Shown here in pieces: positions 52,192-61,198 of a stretch of 64,000 nucleotides of DNA. Position numbers and translations under genes: made by a program. The stretch lies in contig NZ_VORW01000011.1 of NCBI RefSeq assembly GCF_007997215.1, forward strand, positions 62,001 through 126,000, read 5' to 3'. The first letter of the stretch is position 1. Each line of letters starts with the position of its first letter. This stretch comes from Algoriphagus aquimarinus. GTDB lineage: Bacteria; Bacteroidota; Bacteroidia; Cytophagales; Cyclobacteriaceae. The notes beneath the pieces were generated by a model. It had not been told where the DNA came from, did no database searches, and saw only the letters and a program-made list of their open reading frames with translations.

Positions 52192-52279
52192 GCCTGAAGA
52201 TATATAATCATCTCAAACCGACTAAACTATTTCCCAATTCCCTAAGTCACTTTTCTGCAATTCTCCCTATTTTCAACCC

Positions 52280-52375
52280 ATGAAATCGAGCATGTCGAAA
52301 GAGACACATAGAGGAATGATTATTCACAATGCGAGATTCCATCTGACCATTAAAAAACTAAAAATAAGCAGATGA
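52280..52375 (+). CDS. 31-residue small ORF overlapping the dehydratase start (upstream element copy D)
   Basis: ATG at 52280, 31 codons, TGA overlapping the downstream ATG at 52372 as ATGA. The peptide starts MKSSMSKETHRGMIIH and ends NARFHLTIKKLKISR. It has the same length, same overlap and the same C-terminal core as the ORF at 14825, with 29 identical consecutive bases. It precedes a PLP dehydratase gene, whereas the ORF at 14825 precedes a glycoside hydrolase. Conservation therefore does not follow the downstream function. Coding status is plausible but unproven. Confidence 0.6.
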   Translation: MKSSMSKETHRGMIIHNARFHLTIKKLKISR

Positions 52376-53322
52376 AAACCACTTTCCCTACTCTTACTGA
52401 CATTCAGGCTGCACACGATCGCATTCAGCCTTTTATTCACCGCACGCCTATTTTGACATCTTCAGCAATCAATGAAATAGCAGGTTCTGAGATATTTTTT
52501 AAGTGTGAAAACTTCCAGAAAGTTGGAGCTTTCAAAGCTCGTGGAGCTGCAAATGCAGTGATGAAACTTACCAATACACAAAAGGCAAAAGGAGTAGCAA
52601 CGCATAGCAGTGGAAACCACGCTGCAGCCTTAGCTAGAGCGGCCTCAGTCGCTGGTATTCCATCTTACATCGTCATGCCATCCAACGCTCCAGAAATCAA
52701 AAAGAAAGCGGTAAAAGGCTACGGCGGAGAAATCATAGAATGTGAACCAAACCTAAAGGCAAGAGAAACCGCACTGGAAGAAGTAGTGAAGAAAACAGGA
52801 GCGACTTTTATTCCTCCTTACGACTTTATGGATGTGATCGAAGGCCAGGCAACTTGTGCTTTAGAGCTTATTGAAGACCAAGAAGATTTAGATATCATTA
52901 TTGCTCCAGTGGGCGGCGGAGGATTGCTTGGAGGGACAGCTCTAACAGCTCATTACCTAAATCCAAACATTGAGGTAATTGCAGCAGAACCACAGGGTGC
53001 CGATGATGCATTCCAGTCTTTTCACGCAGGCAAAATCATTCCCCAATCCGGTCCAAACACAATCGCGGATGGATTATTGACTTCGCTGGGAGTTTTGAAT
53101 TTCGAACTGATCAAAGCCTACGTTTCGGATATTCTTTTAGCCACAGATCCGCAAATCATCGAAGCCATGCGTTTGATTTATGAGCGGATGAAAATAGTTA
53201 TTGAGCCTTCCTGCGCTGTACCCTTAGCAGCTTTGCTTGCAAATCAAGATAGGTTCAGGGGGAGAAAAGTTGGGATTATTCTTTCAGGTGGGAATGTCGA
53301 TTTGGGGAAATTGCCTTTTTAG
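52372..53322 (+). CDS. Threonine dehydratase / serine racemase-like PLP enzyme
   Basis: 316 residues, fold type II. The PLP lysine is in FQKVGAFKARGAANAV, SSGNHAAALARAA binds the substrate carboxylate, and PVGGGGLLGGTAL holds the phosphate; the C-terminus has LSGGNVDLGKLPF. No ACT regulatory domain, so it is the short catabolic or racemase-type form rather than allosteric biosynthetic IlvA. The start lies inside the stop of the 31-codon upstream ORF. Confidence 0.88.
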   Translation: MKTTFPTLTDIQAAHDRIQPFIHRTPILTSSAINEIAGSEIFFKCENFQKVGAFKARGAANAVMKLTNTQKAKGVATHSSGNHAAALARAASVAGIPSYIVMPSNAPEIKKKAVKGYGGEIIECEPNLKARETALEEVVKKTGATFIPPYDFMDVIEGQATCALELIEDQEDLDIIIAPVGGGGLLGGTALTAHYLNPNIEVIAAEPQGADDAFQSFHAGKIIPQSGPNTIADGLLTSLGVLNFELIKAYVSDILLATDPQIIEAMRLIYERMKIVIEPSCAVPLAALLANQDRFRGRKVGIILSGGNVDLGKLPF

Positions 53323-53327
53323 AAAGA

Positions 53328-56288
53328 CTATTTTTTCCCCATCGCCTCATAAATGATATCATGGATATCCGTACGGATTCCTTCTTTTAATAATTTCGTA
53401 TTCGTAGCATCGGGATAAACACGATTGGAAAGAAATACATAAATAAGATCATTTTCAGGATCAGCCCATACACAAGTTCCAGTGAATCCAGTATGTCCAA
53501 AAGTTGATTTTGGAGCCAAATCACCCGCTGATCCTCCACTTCCAACCTCAGTGTTTGGCTTATCCCAACCCCAGCCTCTACGGCTTTGACGGGATTGATT
53601 TTTGGTAAACTTCTTCACCGTCTCTGGTCGAATCAGATTTACTCCACCGTAACTTCCTTCGTTGAGCATCATTTGCATCATCACCGCTAGGTCATTGGCT
53701 TTGCCAAAAAGCCCGGCATGCCCCGCTACTCCACCAAACATGGCTGCTCCAGGATCATGAACATAGCCCTGAACTTGTCTCTTTCTGAAAGTAATATCAT
53801 TCTCAGTGGGAGCGATATTATCTATCGGCATTTTCATAGCTGGATTGAAAGTCATGGTACTAAGTCCTAAGGGAGCATAAAAATTCTGATCCATGAACGT
53901 TTCCAAAGGTTGATTCACTACTCGTTCCACTACTGCCTGCATCAAGTACATCGTAAGATCTGAGTATACGTACGCGTGCTTACTTGCTCCTCTCGGAATT
54001 GGAGTAATCTTCGACTCCACTGTCCAGTGCCAGATACTATCACGAAGTGCGTCCATTCCAAACATGTCGTTGGACACTGGTCTTGTAAAGCCAGGTGAAG
54101 ATGTAGGCTTGTAATAATCCCCTCTCCATTGACCCGCTTCGACTGTGCGAGCATAATACGGGATATAGGCAATAAGTCCAGCTTCGTGCGCCATCACATC
54201 ACGGAGTACCATTTTTCCTTTATTTGTACCTTTCAGTTCAGGCAAATAATCTTGCAAGGAATTTCCCATATCCAATTCACCTCGACTTTCCAAAAACATA
54301 ACCGCCTGCGTAGTTGCCAAAACCTTTGTAATAGAAGCTAAATCAAATACAGTTTCAGAATTCATGGCAGGGCTAGACTTGTATTCTAAGCTCCCATAGG
54401 ACCTTTCGAAGACTACCTTCCCATTTTTCACTACCAACACATTTGCTCCTGGTGTAGCTTGAATTCGTATTGCTTTTTCTGCTACCGCATCTATTTTGTC
54501 CAAGATTTTCCCGTCCAGACCAACACTTTCTGGAGTACCGTAAGAAAGCCTATTGATAGACTTCATATATCCACCTACGCCATGTGAAAACTCACCATTT
54601 ACAGTCACAGGCAATATTCCTTTTGCATCTCTAGCTCCAAAAAGTATCTGTGGTGCCATTTCCTGAGTCACAGGATTATTCTCATAAGCAAAAACCACAT
54701 TTCCGATTCCTTCTAATTCCTGTGCGGCATATGCATTCCCAAAAAGTACTGTCACTACTTTTTGACGCTTTGCCAAGTCTTTGATGAATTGCACATCACT
54801 AGGAGATACACCAAATTTCCTTTTTGGACTATTCGTCACTCCCATCAAACCTACTACCACCACATCGAAGTCTTCCAGCTGCTTCATGGTATTGTAGTGA
54901 GTCGTTTCATTTGCGGCTTTTTCAATACTGAAATGCTCAAACTTCGTGTATTTGCTCAGATACTTTTGGAAATCCTTTCCTTCATCACCTATACTCAGAC
55001 TAGCAAAATTCGTTAAGTCCAGATTTTTGAAAGGCAGAAGATTTCCCTTATTTACAGCCACTGTTATAGCATCTGCATAGAGGTCCTCAATGATAGCCTC
55101 AGTCTCTGGCATATCCAGCCTTTCAACTAATTTGTATGTATTGATTGGTCTATACTCGTTCAATCCAGACCAGTATTTAGCACGCAAAATCTTCTTTACT
55201 CTGCGATCAATTTCCTTTTCAGATATTCTACCATCCGCAACTGCTTCCTTAATTAGTATCTTAGCTTTTGCCACATCCTGAGAATAGAGCAACACATCAT
55301 TTCCCGCTAGCAATGCTTTCAAATCAACTTCTCCGGGAGAATTTGCTATCGCCACCCCTCTCATATTGAGGGCGTCGGTAAAAACCAAACCCTGAAAATT
55401 CATCCGATTTTGCAGTAAATCTGTCACAACTTTTTTGGAAAGACTTGTAGGGATATTTCCTGCATCATCCAAGCTGGGCACATTCAAATGTGCGACCATC
55501 ACAGACATCAAGTCTTCTTTGAATAGCTCTTGATAAGGGTATAAATCCACATCCCAAATCCGCTGCTCAAGATTCTTAATCACTGGCAAAGAATAATGGC
55601 TATCAGCCTCTGTGTCTCCATGGCCTGGAAAATGCTTCGCATTAGCAATCACTCCATTGTCCTGCAGGCCTTTCATATAAGAAATAGCATGCGTGGTGAC
55701 AACTTCTCTATCACCTCCAAAAGCTCTATATCCAATCACCGGGTTGTCAGGATTGGAATTCACATCCACTACCGGGGCAAAATTGATGTGCATACCTAGC
55801 ACCTTAAACTGTCGTGCCATTTCCTTTCCCATGGCATACACCAAATCAGGATTTTGCACAGCTCCCAAAGTCATGGCCTTTGGGAAATCAGGAACTGAAT
55901 CCAGTCGCATACTGATTCCCCATTCTGCATCCATAGCTATAAAAAGTGGGGTTTTGGACTGAGCTTGGTAGAGATTAGTCAGGCGCGCTTGTCTATCTGG
56001 TCCACCTTGGAAAAAAATCAAGCCTCCAAGATTCTCTGTTTTTATAAGATTACTGATTTCATCTACGTGTTTTTGATCCTTGTTAGAGTAAGCGGCGACC
56101 ATGAAAAGCTGCCCCAAACGCTCATCAAAAGTCAGACTATTAAATACAGAATCCACCCAATTCAACTGAGCTATTGAGTCAGGCGTAGAAAGAGGATCAA
56201 CTATTTTTAATGATTCATCGATTTTCCCGGAGGAAAAAGTAAGAGCTATAATACCAACTGCGAAAACTCTCCAAAGCTTACTGCTCAT
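53328..56288 (-). CDS. GH3 beta-N-acetylglucosaminidase fused to a beta-lactamase-family serine hydrolase
   Basis: 986 residues with an N-terminal signal-like hydrophobic stretch. The first half is a GH3/NagZ-type domain: GLIFFQGGPDRQARLTN, INFAPVVDVNSNPDNPVIG, and the His/Asp catalytic motif KHFPGHGDTEADSHYSLP. The second half is a class C beta-lactamase-like domain: SxxK in DLASITKVLATT (Ser about 652), a Tyr motif in AYVYSDLTMYLM, and HTGFTG in place of KTG. The fusion suggests one protein that trims amino sugars and acts on an ester or amide of the same envelope substrate. This domain combination is known in Bacteroidota. Confidence 0.9.
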   Translation of the reverse strand: MSSKLWRVFAVGIIALTFSSGKIDESLKIVDPLSTPDSIAQLNWVDSVFNSLTFDERLGQLFMVAAYSNKDQKHVDEISNLIKTENLGGLIFFQGGPDRQARLTNLYQAQSKTPLFIAMDAEWGISMRLDSVPDFPKAMTLGAVQNPDLVYAMGKEMARQFKVLGMHINFAPVVDVNSNPDNPVIGYRAFGGDREVVTTHAISYMKGLQDNGVIANAKHFPGHGDTEADSHYSLPVIKNLEQRIWDVDLYPYQELFKEDLMSVMVAHLNVPSLDDAGNIPTSLSKKVVTDLLQNRMNFQGLVFTDALNMRGVAIANSPGEVDLKALLAGNDVLLYSQDVAKAKILIKEAVADGRISEKEIDRRVKKILRAKYWSGLNEYRPINTYKLVERLDMPETEAIIEDLYADAITVAVNKGNLLPFKNLDLTNFASLSIGDEGKDFQKYLSKYTKFEHFSIEKAANETTHYNTMKQLEDFDVVVVGLMGVTNSPKRKFGVSPSDVQFIKDLAKRQKVVTVLFGNAYAAQELEGIGNVVFAYENNPVTQEMAPQILFGARDAKGILPVTVNGEFSHGVGGYMKSINRLSYGTPESVGLDGKILDKIDAVAEKAIRIQATPGANVLVVKNGKVVFERSYGSLEYKSSPAMNSETVFDLASITKVLATTQAVMFLESRGELDMGNSLQDYLPELKGTNKGKMVLRDVMAHEAGLIAYIPYYARTVEAGQWRGDYYKPTSSPGFTRPVSNDMFGMDALRDSIWHWTVESKITPIPRGASKHAYVYSDLTMYLMQAVVERVVNQPLETFMDQNFYAPLGLSTMTFNPAMKMPIDNIAPTENDITFRKRQVQGYVHDPGAAMFGGVAGHAGLFGKANDLAVMMQMMLNEGSYGGVNLIRPETVKKFTKNQSRQSRRGWGWDKPNTEVGSGGSAGDLAPKSTFGHTGFTGTCVWADPENDLIYVFLSNRVYPDATNTKLLKEGIRTDIHDIIYEAMGKK

Positions 56289-56568
56289 GCTTGAGTAAAT
56301 TTTTAATCCTTAACTTTTAAAATAAATTTGTACGGGCGACCGATTCAGAAAGCGAATTTGGCTTTTCTCATCGCTTACCATATCTCAAGTTTACATCCTG
56401 TACATTGATGCATTTGCTTGATAAATGAAGTTACTAAAGATAAGGTAACATCGAACCGTAAATAGGGTTAAAAAGGTCATAAATTTGATATCTGGTGTAC
56501 TGTACTGGAACTTATTCCCCCTTTGTGCTTTTACTTAACGTGAGACTAGAATTAAAATTTAAAATGTT

Positions 56569-56982
56569 ATGAAATTTCCTTCTGTATTTCGAACTGCCGC
56601 GCCGATGAGATTTGATATCAAACCTAGATATTACGATCCAGTGAGGGAGGAAATCGAACAAAGAACCTCCCAAATAAAGAAAGAATTGGCAGCTCAGGGA
56701 CTTTTGGAAAAAAGTGATGGGACTTCACATGATATTGGAACATATGGCGCAGGTATTCGTGGCTCTTTTGGGCAGCATAAAGGAATAAAGGAGCGAGATG
56801 GGGTTAATATGTTTGCCTCTACAGCGATGATCCGGACTTTTATTTTCCTGCTGCTTCTTGGTTCAATTTTCGGCTATATATATCTCGGCCCAGTAATATT
56901 TGAATATATGGCTTACGCAGTAGCTCTGGGAGCAGCTATCTATTTTTTCTTCAGGCTAAAACCCAAGAAGAAAAATGAGTGA
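56569..56982 (+). CDS. Small membrane protein upstream of mutL, function unknown
   Basis: 137 residues. The N-terminal about 85 residues are soluble and charged (RYYDPVREEIEQRTSQIKKELAAQG); two hydrophobic helices follow (TFIFLLLLGSIFGYIYLGPVIF and YMAYAVALGAAIYFFF) and a basic KPKKKNE tail. Its last 8 nt overlap mutL, so it is the first gene of the mutL operon. I do not recognise a named domain. Confidence 0.8.
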   Translation: MKFPSVFRTAAPMRFDIKPRYYDPVREEIEQRTSQIKKELAAQGLLEKSDGTSHDIGTYGAGIRGSFGQHKGIKERDGVNMFASTAMIRTFIFLLLLGSIFGYIYLGPVIFEYMAYAVALGAAIYFFFRLKPKKKNE

Positions 56983-58822
56983 TATTATCCAACTCCTTCC
57001 CGATGCGATAGCCAATCAAATCGCAGCAGGAGAAGTAGTTCAAAGACCAGCTTCTGCACTTAAGGAACTCCTTGAAAATGCGGTGGACGCTGGCGCTACC
57101 CAAGTACAGGTAGTGGTAAAAGAATCCGGAAAACAGCTTATCCAAGTAATAGACAACGGTAAAGGCATGTCTGGAACCGATGCTCGTATGAGTTTTGAGC
57201 GTCATGCTACATCTAAAATCCGAAGTTCTTCGGATCTTTTTTCTATCAGAACATTCGGATTTCGCGGGGAAGCTTTGGCCTCTATTGCTGCGGTAGCTCA
57301 GGTAGAACTGAAAACACGCCAAGCAGAATCTGAACTTGGAACTTTGATACAAATCGAAGGCTCTGAAGTGAAAAAACAAGAGCCATTTGCAGGGAATGTA
57401 GGAACCTCCGTTTCTATGAAAAACCTGTTTTTCAATGTACCCGCCCGAAGGAATTTCCTAAAGTCCAACCCAGTAGAAATGCGCCACATCGTAGATGAAT
57501 TTCAGCGGGTAGCACTTTCGTATTCTGAAATCGGATTTTCCCTGTTTCAACAAGACCTGGAAGTTTACAGCCTCACACCTGGCAAACTAAGTCATAGAAT
57601 TGTAGGCCTTTTTGGCAAAAACTACCAAGGTCAACTCGTACCATGCGAGGAACTGACTCCACATGTAAATGTGAAAGGCTACATAGGAAAACCTGAAAAT
57701 GCCAAGAAAACCCGTGGGGAGCAGTTCTTCTTTGTGAACAATCGCTTCATCAAAAGCAGCTACTTGAATCACGCGGTAAGCTCAGCTTTCGAAGGATTGC
57801 TACAACCGGATCAGCATCCATTTTATGTGCTTTTCCTAGAAATCGATCCCTCGCATATCGATATCAATGTCCATCCGACCAAGACTGAAATCAAGTTTGA
57901 CGACGAGCGGACTATCTATGCAGTCATTCGATCTGCTGTTAAACAATCGCTGGGAGCACATCATGTCGTTCCGTCCTTGGACTTCAGTCTCGATGTGAAT
58001 TTCAACGAAAAATGGGATAAGGATCCTGAGAAAAAAGCTCAAGTGGATCGAGAATACAGCTACAAATCATTCAATACCCCAGAATTCAAGCAAGCCAGCA
58101 CTTCTGGCTGGGAAAAATTATTTGAAGGAACCCAACAACCAATAAGAGACATCAACCGATCTACCCCCTCCGAAGAAACAGAGGTTTTAACTTTTGAAAG
58201 TAGGGCCAAGCCAGACGAAGCCACTGAATTTATTCCTAGACCCATTGAGACAGAGTCTACTGGAGCTACATTTCAGGTAGAACTGAGCTATGTGATCGCG
58301 CAGATGTCCACCGGATTTCTTATCATAGATCAGCAGACAGCACATGAGCGTATATTGTATGAGCGCTATTTGCGCCAGCTGAAACTCGCTCAAGGCACTT
58401 CTCAGCAATGTCTTTTTCCGCCTACCATCAATCTCGGCCCATCTGACTACGCATTGGTGATGGATATCATGCCAGAATTGCACAGCTTGGGCTTTATGGT
58501 TTCTGAGTTTGGCAAAGACACGGTGCTTATTCAAGGTGTTCCGGCTGATATACCAGTTAAAAATGAAAAGGAGCTTTTTGAAGGGCTTCTGGAGCAATAC
58601 AAACATTTCAAAAGTGAGCTATCGCTCGACACAAGAGAAAATCTAGCGCGCTCTTTGGCGCGAAAATCGTCCTTGAAAAAAGGACAAAAACTAAATTCAC
58701 AAGAAATGGAAACCCTGGTTGGGCAGCTTTTTGCCTGTCAAAATCCAAATTATGGATTGGGAGGGAACAAAACGTTCGTGAAATTAGATTTAAGCAGTAT
58801 TCATTCTTTCTTCGGCAAATAG
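56975..58822 (+). CDS. mutL: DNA mismatch repair protein MutL
   Basis: 615 residues. GHKL ATPase N-terminus with IANQIAAGEVVQRPASALKELLENAVDAGA, VIDNGKGMS, FERHATSKI and FGFRGEALASIAAV; a linker at about 345-425; then a C-terminal dimerisation domain. In the C-terminal domain the endonuclease motif DQHAxxExxxxE reads DQQTAHERILYE. The cysteine motifs read SLARKSSLKKG and CQNPNYGLGGNKTF, so metal-binding residues differ from the nicking MutLs. It couples the methyl-independent MutS signal to downstream repair. Part of a four-gene operon with two rhomboids. Confidence 0.95.
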   Translation: MSDIIQLLPDAIANQIAAGEVVQRPASALKELLENAVDAGATQVQVVVKESGKQLIQVIDNGKGMSGTDARMSFERHATSKIRSSSDLFSIRTFGFRGEALASIAAVAQVELKTRQAESELGTLIQIEGSEVKKQEPFAGNVGTSVSMKNLFFNVPARRNFLKSNPVEMRHIVDEFQRVALSYSEIGFSLFQQDLEVYSLTPGKLSHRIVGLFGKNYQGQLVPCEELTPHVNVKGYIGKPENAKKTRGEQFFFVNNRFIKSSYLNHAVSSAFEGLLQPDQHPFYVLFLEIDPSHIDINVHPTKTEIKFDDERTIYAVIRSAVKQSLGAHHVVPSLDFSLDVNFNEKWDKDPEKKAQVDREYSYKSFNTPEFKQASTSGWEKLFEGTQQPIRDINRSTPSEETEVLTFESRAKPDEATEFIPRPIETESTGATFQVELSYVIAQMSTGFLIIDQQTAHERILYERYLRQLKLAQGTSQQCLFPPTINLGPSDYALVMDIMPELHSLGFMVSEFGKDTVLIQGVPADIPVKNEKELFEGLLEQYKHFKSELSLDTRENLARSLARKSSLKKGQKLNSQEMETLVGQLFACQNPNYGLGGNKTFVKLDLSSIHSFFGK

Positions 58823-58823
58823 C

Positions 58824-59615
58824 ATGTTTAGAAATATTACACCGGTAGTTAAAAACCTACTTCTTATCAATGTGGGACTGCTTATCGTCTCGCAGTTTAT
58901 CTTTCCTCAATTGAATCAGTGGTTTGCGCTTTATTACATTCACAGCCCATATTTCAAGCCATTTCAGTTTCTGACCTACATGTTTATGCATGCGGATTTC
59001 TGGCATTTGTTCGGCAATATGTTCGGACTTATGATCTTTGGTCCTTTACTAGAGCAGTTTTTGGGGCCAAAGAAATTGTTGATTCTTTGGATGGTTTGTG
59101 GAGTAGGATCAGGTGTTCTTTACTCAGGATATACTGCCTATCGAATGAACAATTTGGAGGAAAAAGTGGCGATGTTCCAAAACAATCCAGACCCTGAATC
59201 CTTTAACAAGTTGGTCTTGGAAAACCGTGGTTTTTTCCAAAGCTCCGTGTTTGACTTTGTGGATGCGTATAGCCGAAATCCTGATGATCCAAATAAAATC
59301 AGCCAGGCGAAGCAAACACTTGATGCTATTTTGGACATTCAAGGCAATGTACCAATGGTAGGTGCCTCAGGAGCTCTATTCGGGGTTTTGATCGCATTTG
59401 CGATGCTTTTCCCCAACACGCAGCTATTTCTATTATTCCCGCCGATACCGATCAAGGCAAAATATATGGTGCTTTTCTACAGTCTTTATACCATATATAA
59501 CGTATTTGTGAATAATCCTCTGGATAACGTAGCACACTTTGCCCACCTCAGCGGATTGGTGATTGGCGGAGTTTTAGTTTACTTCTGGAAAAAAGACAGA
59601 AACAGTTTTTATTAA
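58824..59615 (+). CDS. Rhomboid-family intramembrane serine protease
   Basis: 263 residues. Six membrane segments, with the L1-loop motif HADFWHLFGNMFGLMIFG, the catalytic Ser in VGASGALFGVLIAF and the catalytic His in VAHFAHLSGLVIGG. A loop of about 60 residues is inserted before the serine helix. It starts 1 nt after mutL and ends 2 nt before a second rhomboid gene. Substrates unknown. Confidence 0.9.
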   Translation: MFRNITPVVKNLLLINVGLLIVSQFIFPQLNQWFALYYIHSPYFKPFQFLTYMFMHADFWHLFGNMFGLMIFGPLLEQFLGPKKLLILWMVCGVGSGVLYSGYTAYRMNNLEEKVAMFQNNPDPESFNKLVLENRGFFQSSVFDFVDAYSRNPDDPNKISQAKQTLDAILDIQGNVPMVGASGALFGVLIAFAMLFPNTQLFLLFPPIPIKAKYMVLFYSLYTIYNVFVNNPLDNVAHFAHLSGLVIGGVLVYFWKKDRNSFY

Positions 59616-59617
59616 TT

Positions 59618-60556
59618 ATGTACGGTAACTTTTGGGATAATCTTCGGAACGCTTTTAAGCACAGCGACAACAGTCTTTATAAGCTGCTTGCGATCAACAT
59701 TTTGGTGTTTTTCGTTGTGCTTGTATTTCGTGTGTTTATGACCATCGGGGGCTTGGGTAACTTGTATACCACAGTTCTATCCTACCTGATGATGCCAGCT
59801 TCTTTTTCTAGGCTAGCGACCCAGCCGTGGAGCATCTTTACTTACATGTTTTTGCACGAGGGGATTCTACACATCCTCTTCAACATGCTTTTCTTATTTT
59901 GGTTTGGTCAGCTGATTCATCAGTTTTTAGGAAGTAGAAAACTTGCCAACCTCTATATTCTGGGCGGTCTAGCAGGAGCATTATTCTATGTATTGATCTA
60001 TAATCTCTCTCCCTATTTCAATTCCAATTTGGACTCTTCCCTAATGCTGGGAGCTAGTGCGGGAATCTTCGCTATTGTAGTGGGAGCAGCTACCCTTTCG
60101 CCTAATACAACCTTCTTTCTAATTCTTCTTGGTCCTGTAAAGATCAAATATATCGCGATTTTCTATGTGATTTTATCCTTTGCCAATTCCGCAGGAGCAA
60201 ATGCGGGTGGAGAACTAGCTCACCTTGGAGGCGCACTTCTTGGCTACTTATATATTATTCAGCTGCGCAAAGGAAACGATTGGGGCGTACCGGTTCAGAA
60301 AGTCGGTATCTTCTTCGAGGATCTATTCTCTGGTCGAAAAAGCAATGTAAAAGTTTCCTATCGCAAAGCTAAAACCTCCAATAGTGGAGGCTTCTCATCC
60401 TTCACAAAGGATAAAAAATCTAGTCCTACATCCATTAGTTCTGACGATGCAACACAAGAGGAAATAGATAAGATCTTGGACAAAATCGCTGATCGTGGCT
60501 ACGAAGCGCTGAACAAAGAAGAGAAGCGGAAGTTGTTTGAGTTTTCGAAGAAGTAA
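59618..60556 (+). CDS. Rhomboid-family intramembrane serine protease with C-terminal cytoplasmic tail
   Basis: 312 residues. Motifs HEGILHILFNMLFLFWFG, LGASAGIFAIVVGA (catalytic Ser) and ELAHLGGALLGYLY (catalytic His). A cytoplasmic tail of about 90 residues ends in EEIDKILDKIADRGYEALNKEEKRKLFEFSKK-type sequence, a short helical tail common to Bacteroidota rhomboids. Last gene of the mutL operon. Confidence 0.9.
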   Translation: MYGNFWDNLRNAFKHSDNSLYKLLAINILVFFVVLVFRVFMTIGGLGNLYTTVLSYLMMPASFSRLATQPWSIFTYMFLHEGILHILFNMLFLFWFGQLIHQFLGSRKLANLYILGGLAGALFYVLIYNLSPYFNSNLDSSLMLGASAGIFAIVVGAATLSPNTTFFLILLGPVKIKYIAIFYVILSFANSAGANAGGELAHLGGALLGYLYIIQLRKGNDWGVPVQKVGIFFEDLFSGRKSNVKVSYRKAKTSNSGGFSSFTKDKKSSPTSISSDDATQEEIDKILDKIADRGYEALNKEEKRKLFEFSKK

Positions 60557-60557
60557 A

Positions 60558-60657
60558 AAAAGTATCAAGTAGTTAGACATAAGATATTAGACAACAGCAA
60601 CGCTCTCTTGACTCTAATTTCTTGCGTCTCTAGTCTTACGTCTTGATACTTGCTACT
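60558..60657. repeat. Dispersed AGTATCAAGTAG repeat, inverted pair
   Basis: The left part reads AGTATCAAGTAGTTAGACAT; the right part, read on the minus strand, gives AAGTATCAAGACGTAAGAC. Two copies of the same repeat therefore face each other and fill the whole gap between the convergent rhomboid and outer-membrane genes. No other terminator is evident, and the pair could serve as one. Confidence 0.5.
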
Positions 60658-60662
60658 AAAAA

Positions 60663-61139
60663 TTACAACGGAATCGCAAACCCAACTCTAAAGCCAACTT
60701 CTCTTGGTAAAGGACTTTGGAAGCGGAATTCAGTACTTAATCCGATCGCATCGGTCAATCGAATATAAGCGCCCACTCCTACATTTGCTCCCTTTTGATT
60801 TCTCGTAGTACCTGCTCCATCAGGCTGGGTATTTACCCATGTTTGGCTATAACCTGCCATGAAATACATCTGAGAAGGCCCATCTGATATATAATATCGT
60901 AAGTCAGCACTGAAATTACTTTCCTTACCTACCTGCGGAAAAACAAAGGTATAACTAGGCATCAAGGCAAATTTGTCTACAAAGAAGTATTCAATTCCTG
61001 CCCCCACTCCAAAGTTATGGTAATTCAATCCATACGTCCCAAATCCATGGAAACGGGCATTTCCCTGTTCTTGGGTTTGTGCCAACCCGACAAAAGAGAG
61101 CATAAATGTGGCGCAAAAAATCAGTAAAGCCTTTTTCAT
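60663..61139 (-). CDS. Small outer-membrane beta-barrel protein
   Basis: 158 residues: signal peptide ending GLAQ, then alternating amphipathic strands (FGVGAGIEYFFVDKFALMPSYTF, FSADLRYYI, MYFMAGYSQTW, ANVGVGAYIRLTDAIGLSTEF) that end in VGFRVGFAIPL, an outer-membrane-type C-terminus. Probably an eight-stranded barrel of the OmpA/OmpX-like type. Function unknown; monocistronic. Confidence 0.8.
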   Translation of the reverse strand: MKKALLIFCATFMLSFVGLAQTQEQGNARFHGFGTYGLNYHNFGVGAGIEYFFVDKFALMPSYTFVFPQVGKESNFSADLRYYISDGPSQMYFMAGYSQTWVNTQPDGAGTTRNQKGANVGVGAYIRLTDAIGLSTEFRFQSPLPREVGFRVGFAIPL

Positions 61140-61198
61140 AAAATAGGATTGTTAAAATTCGACAAGAAATTAGTTGGCTTTAGCATAGAAAGCAAATC

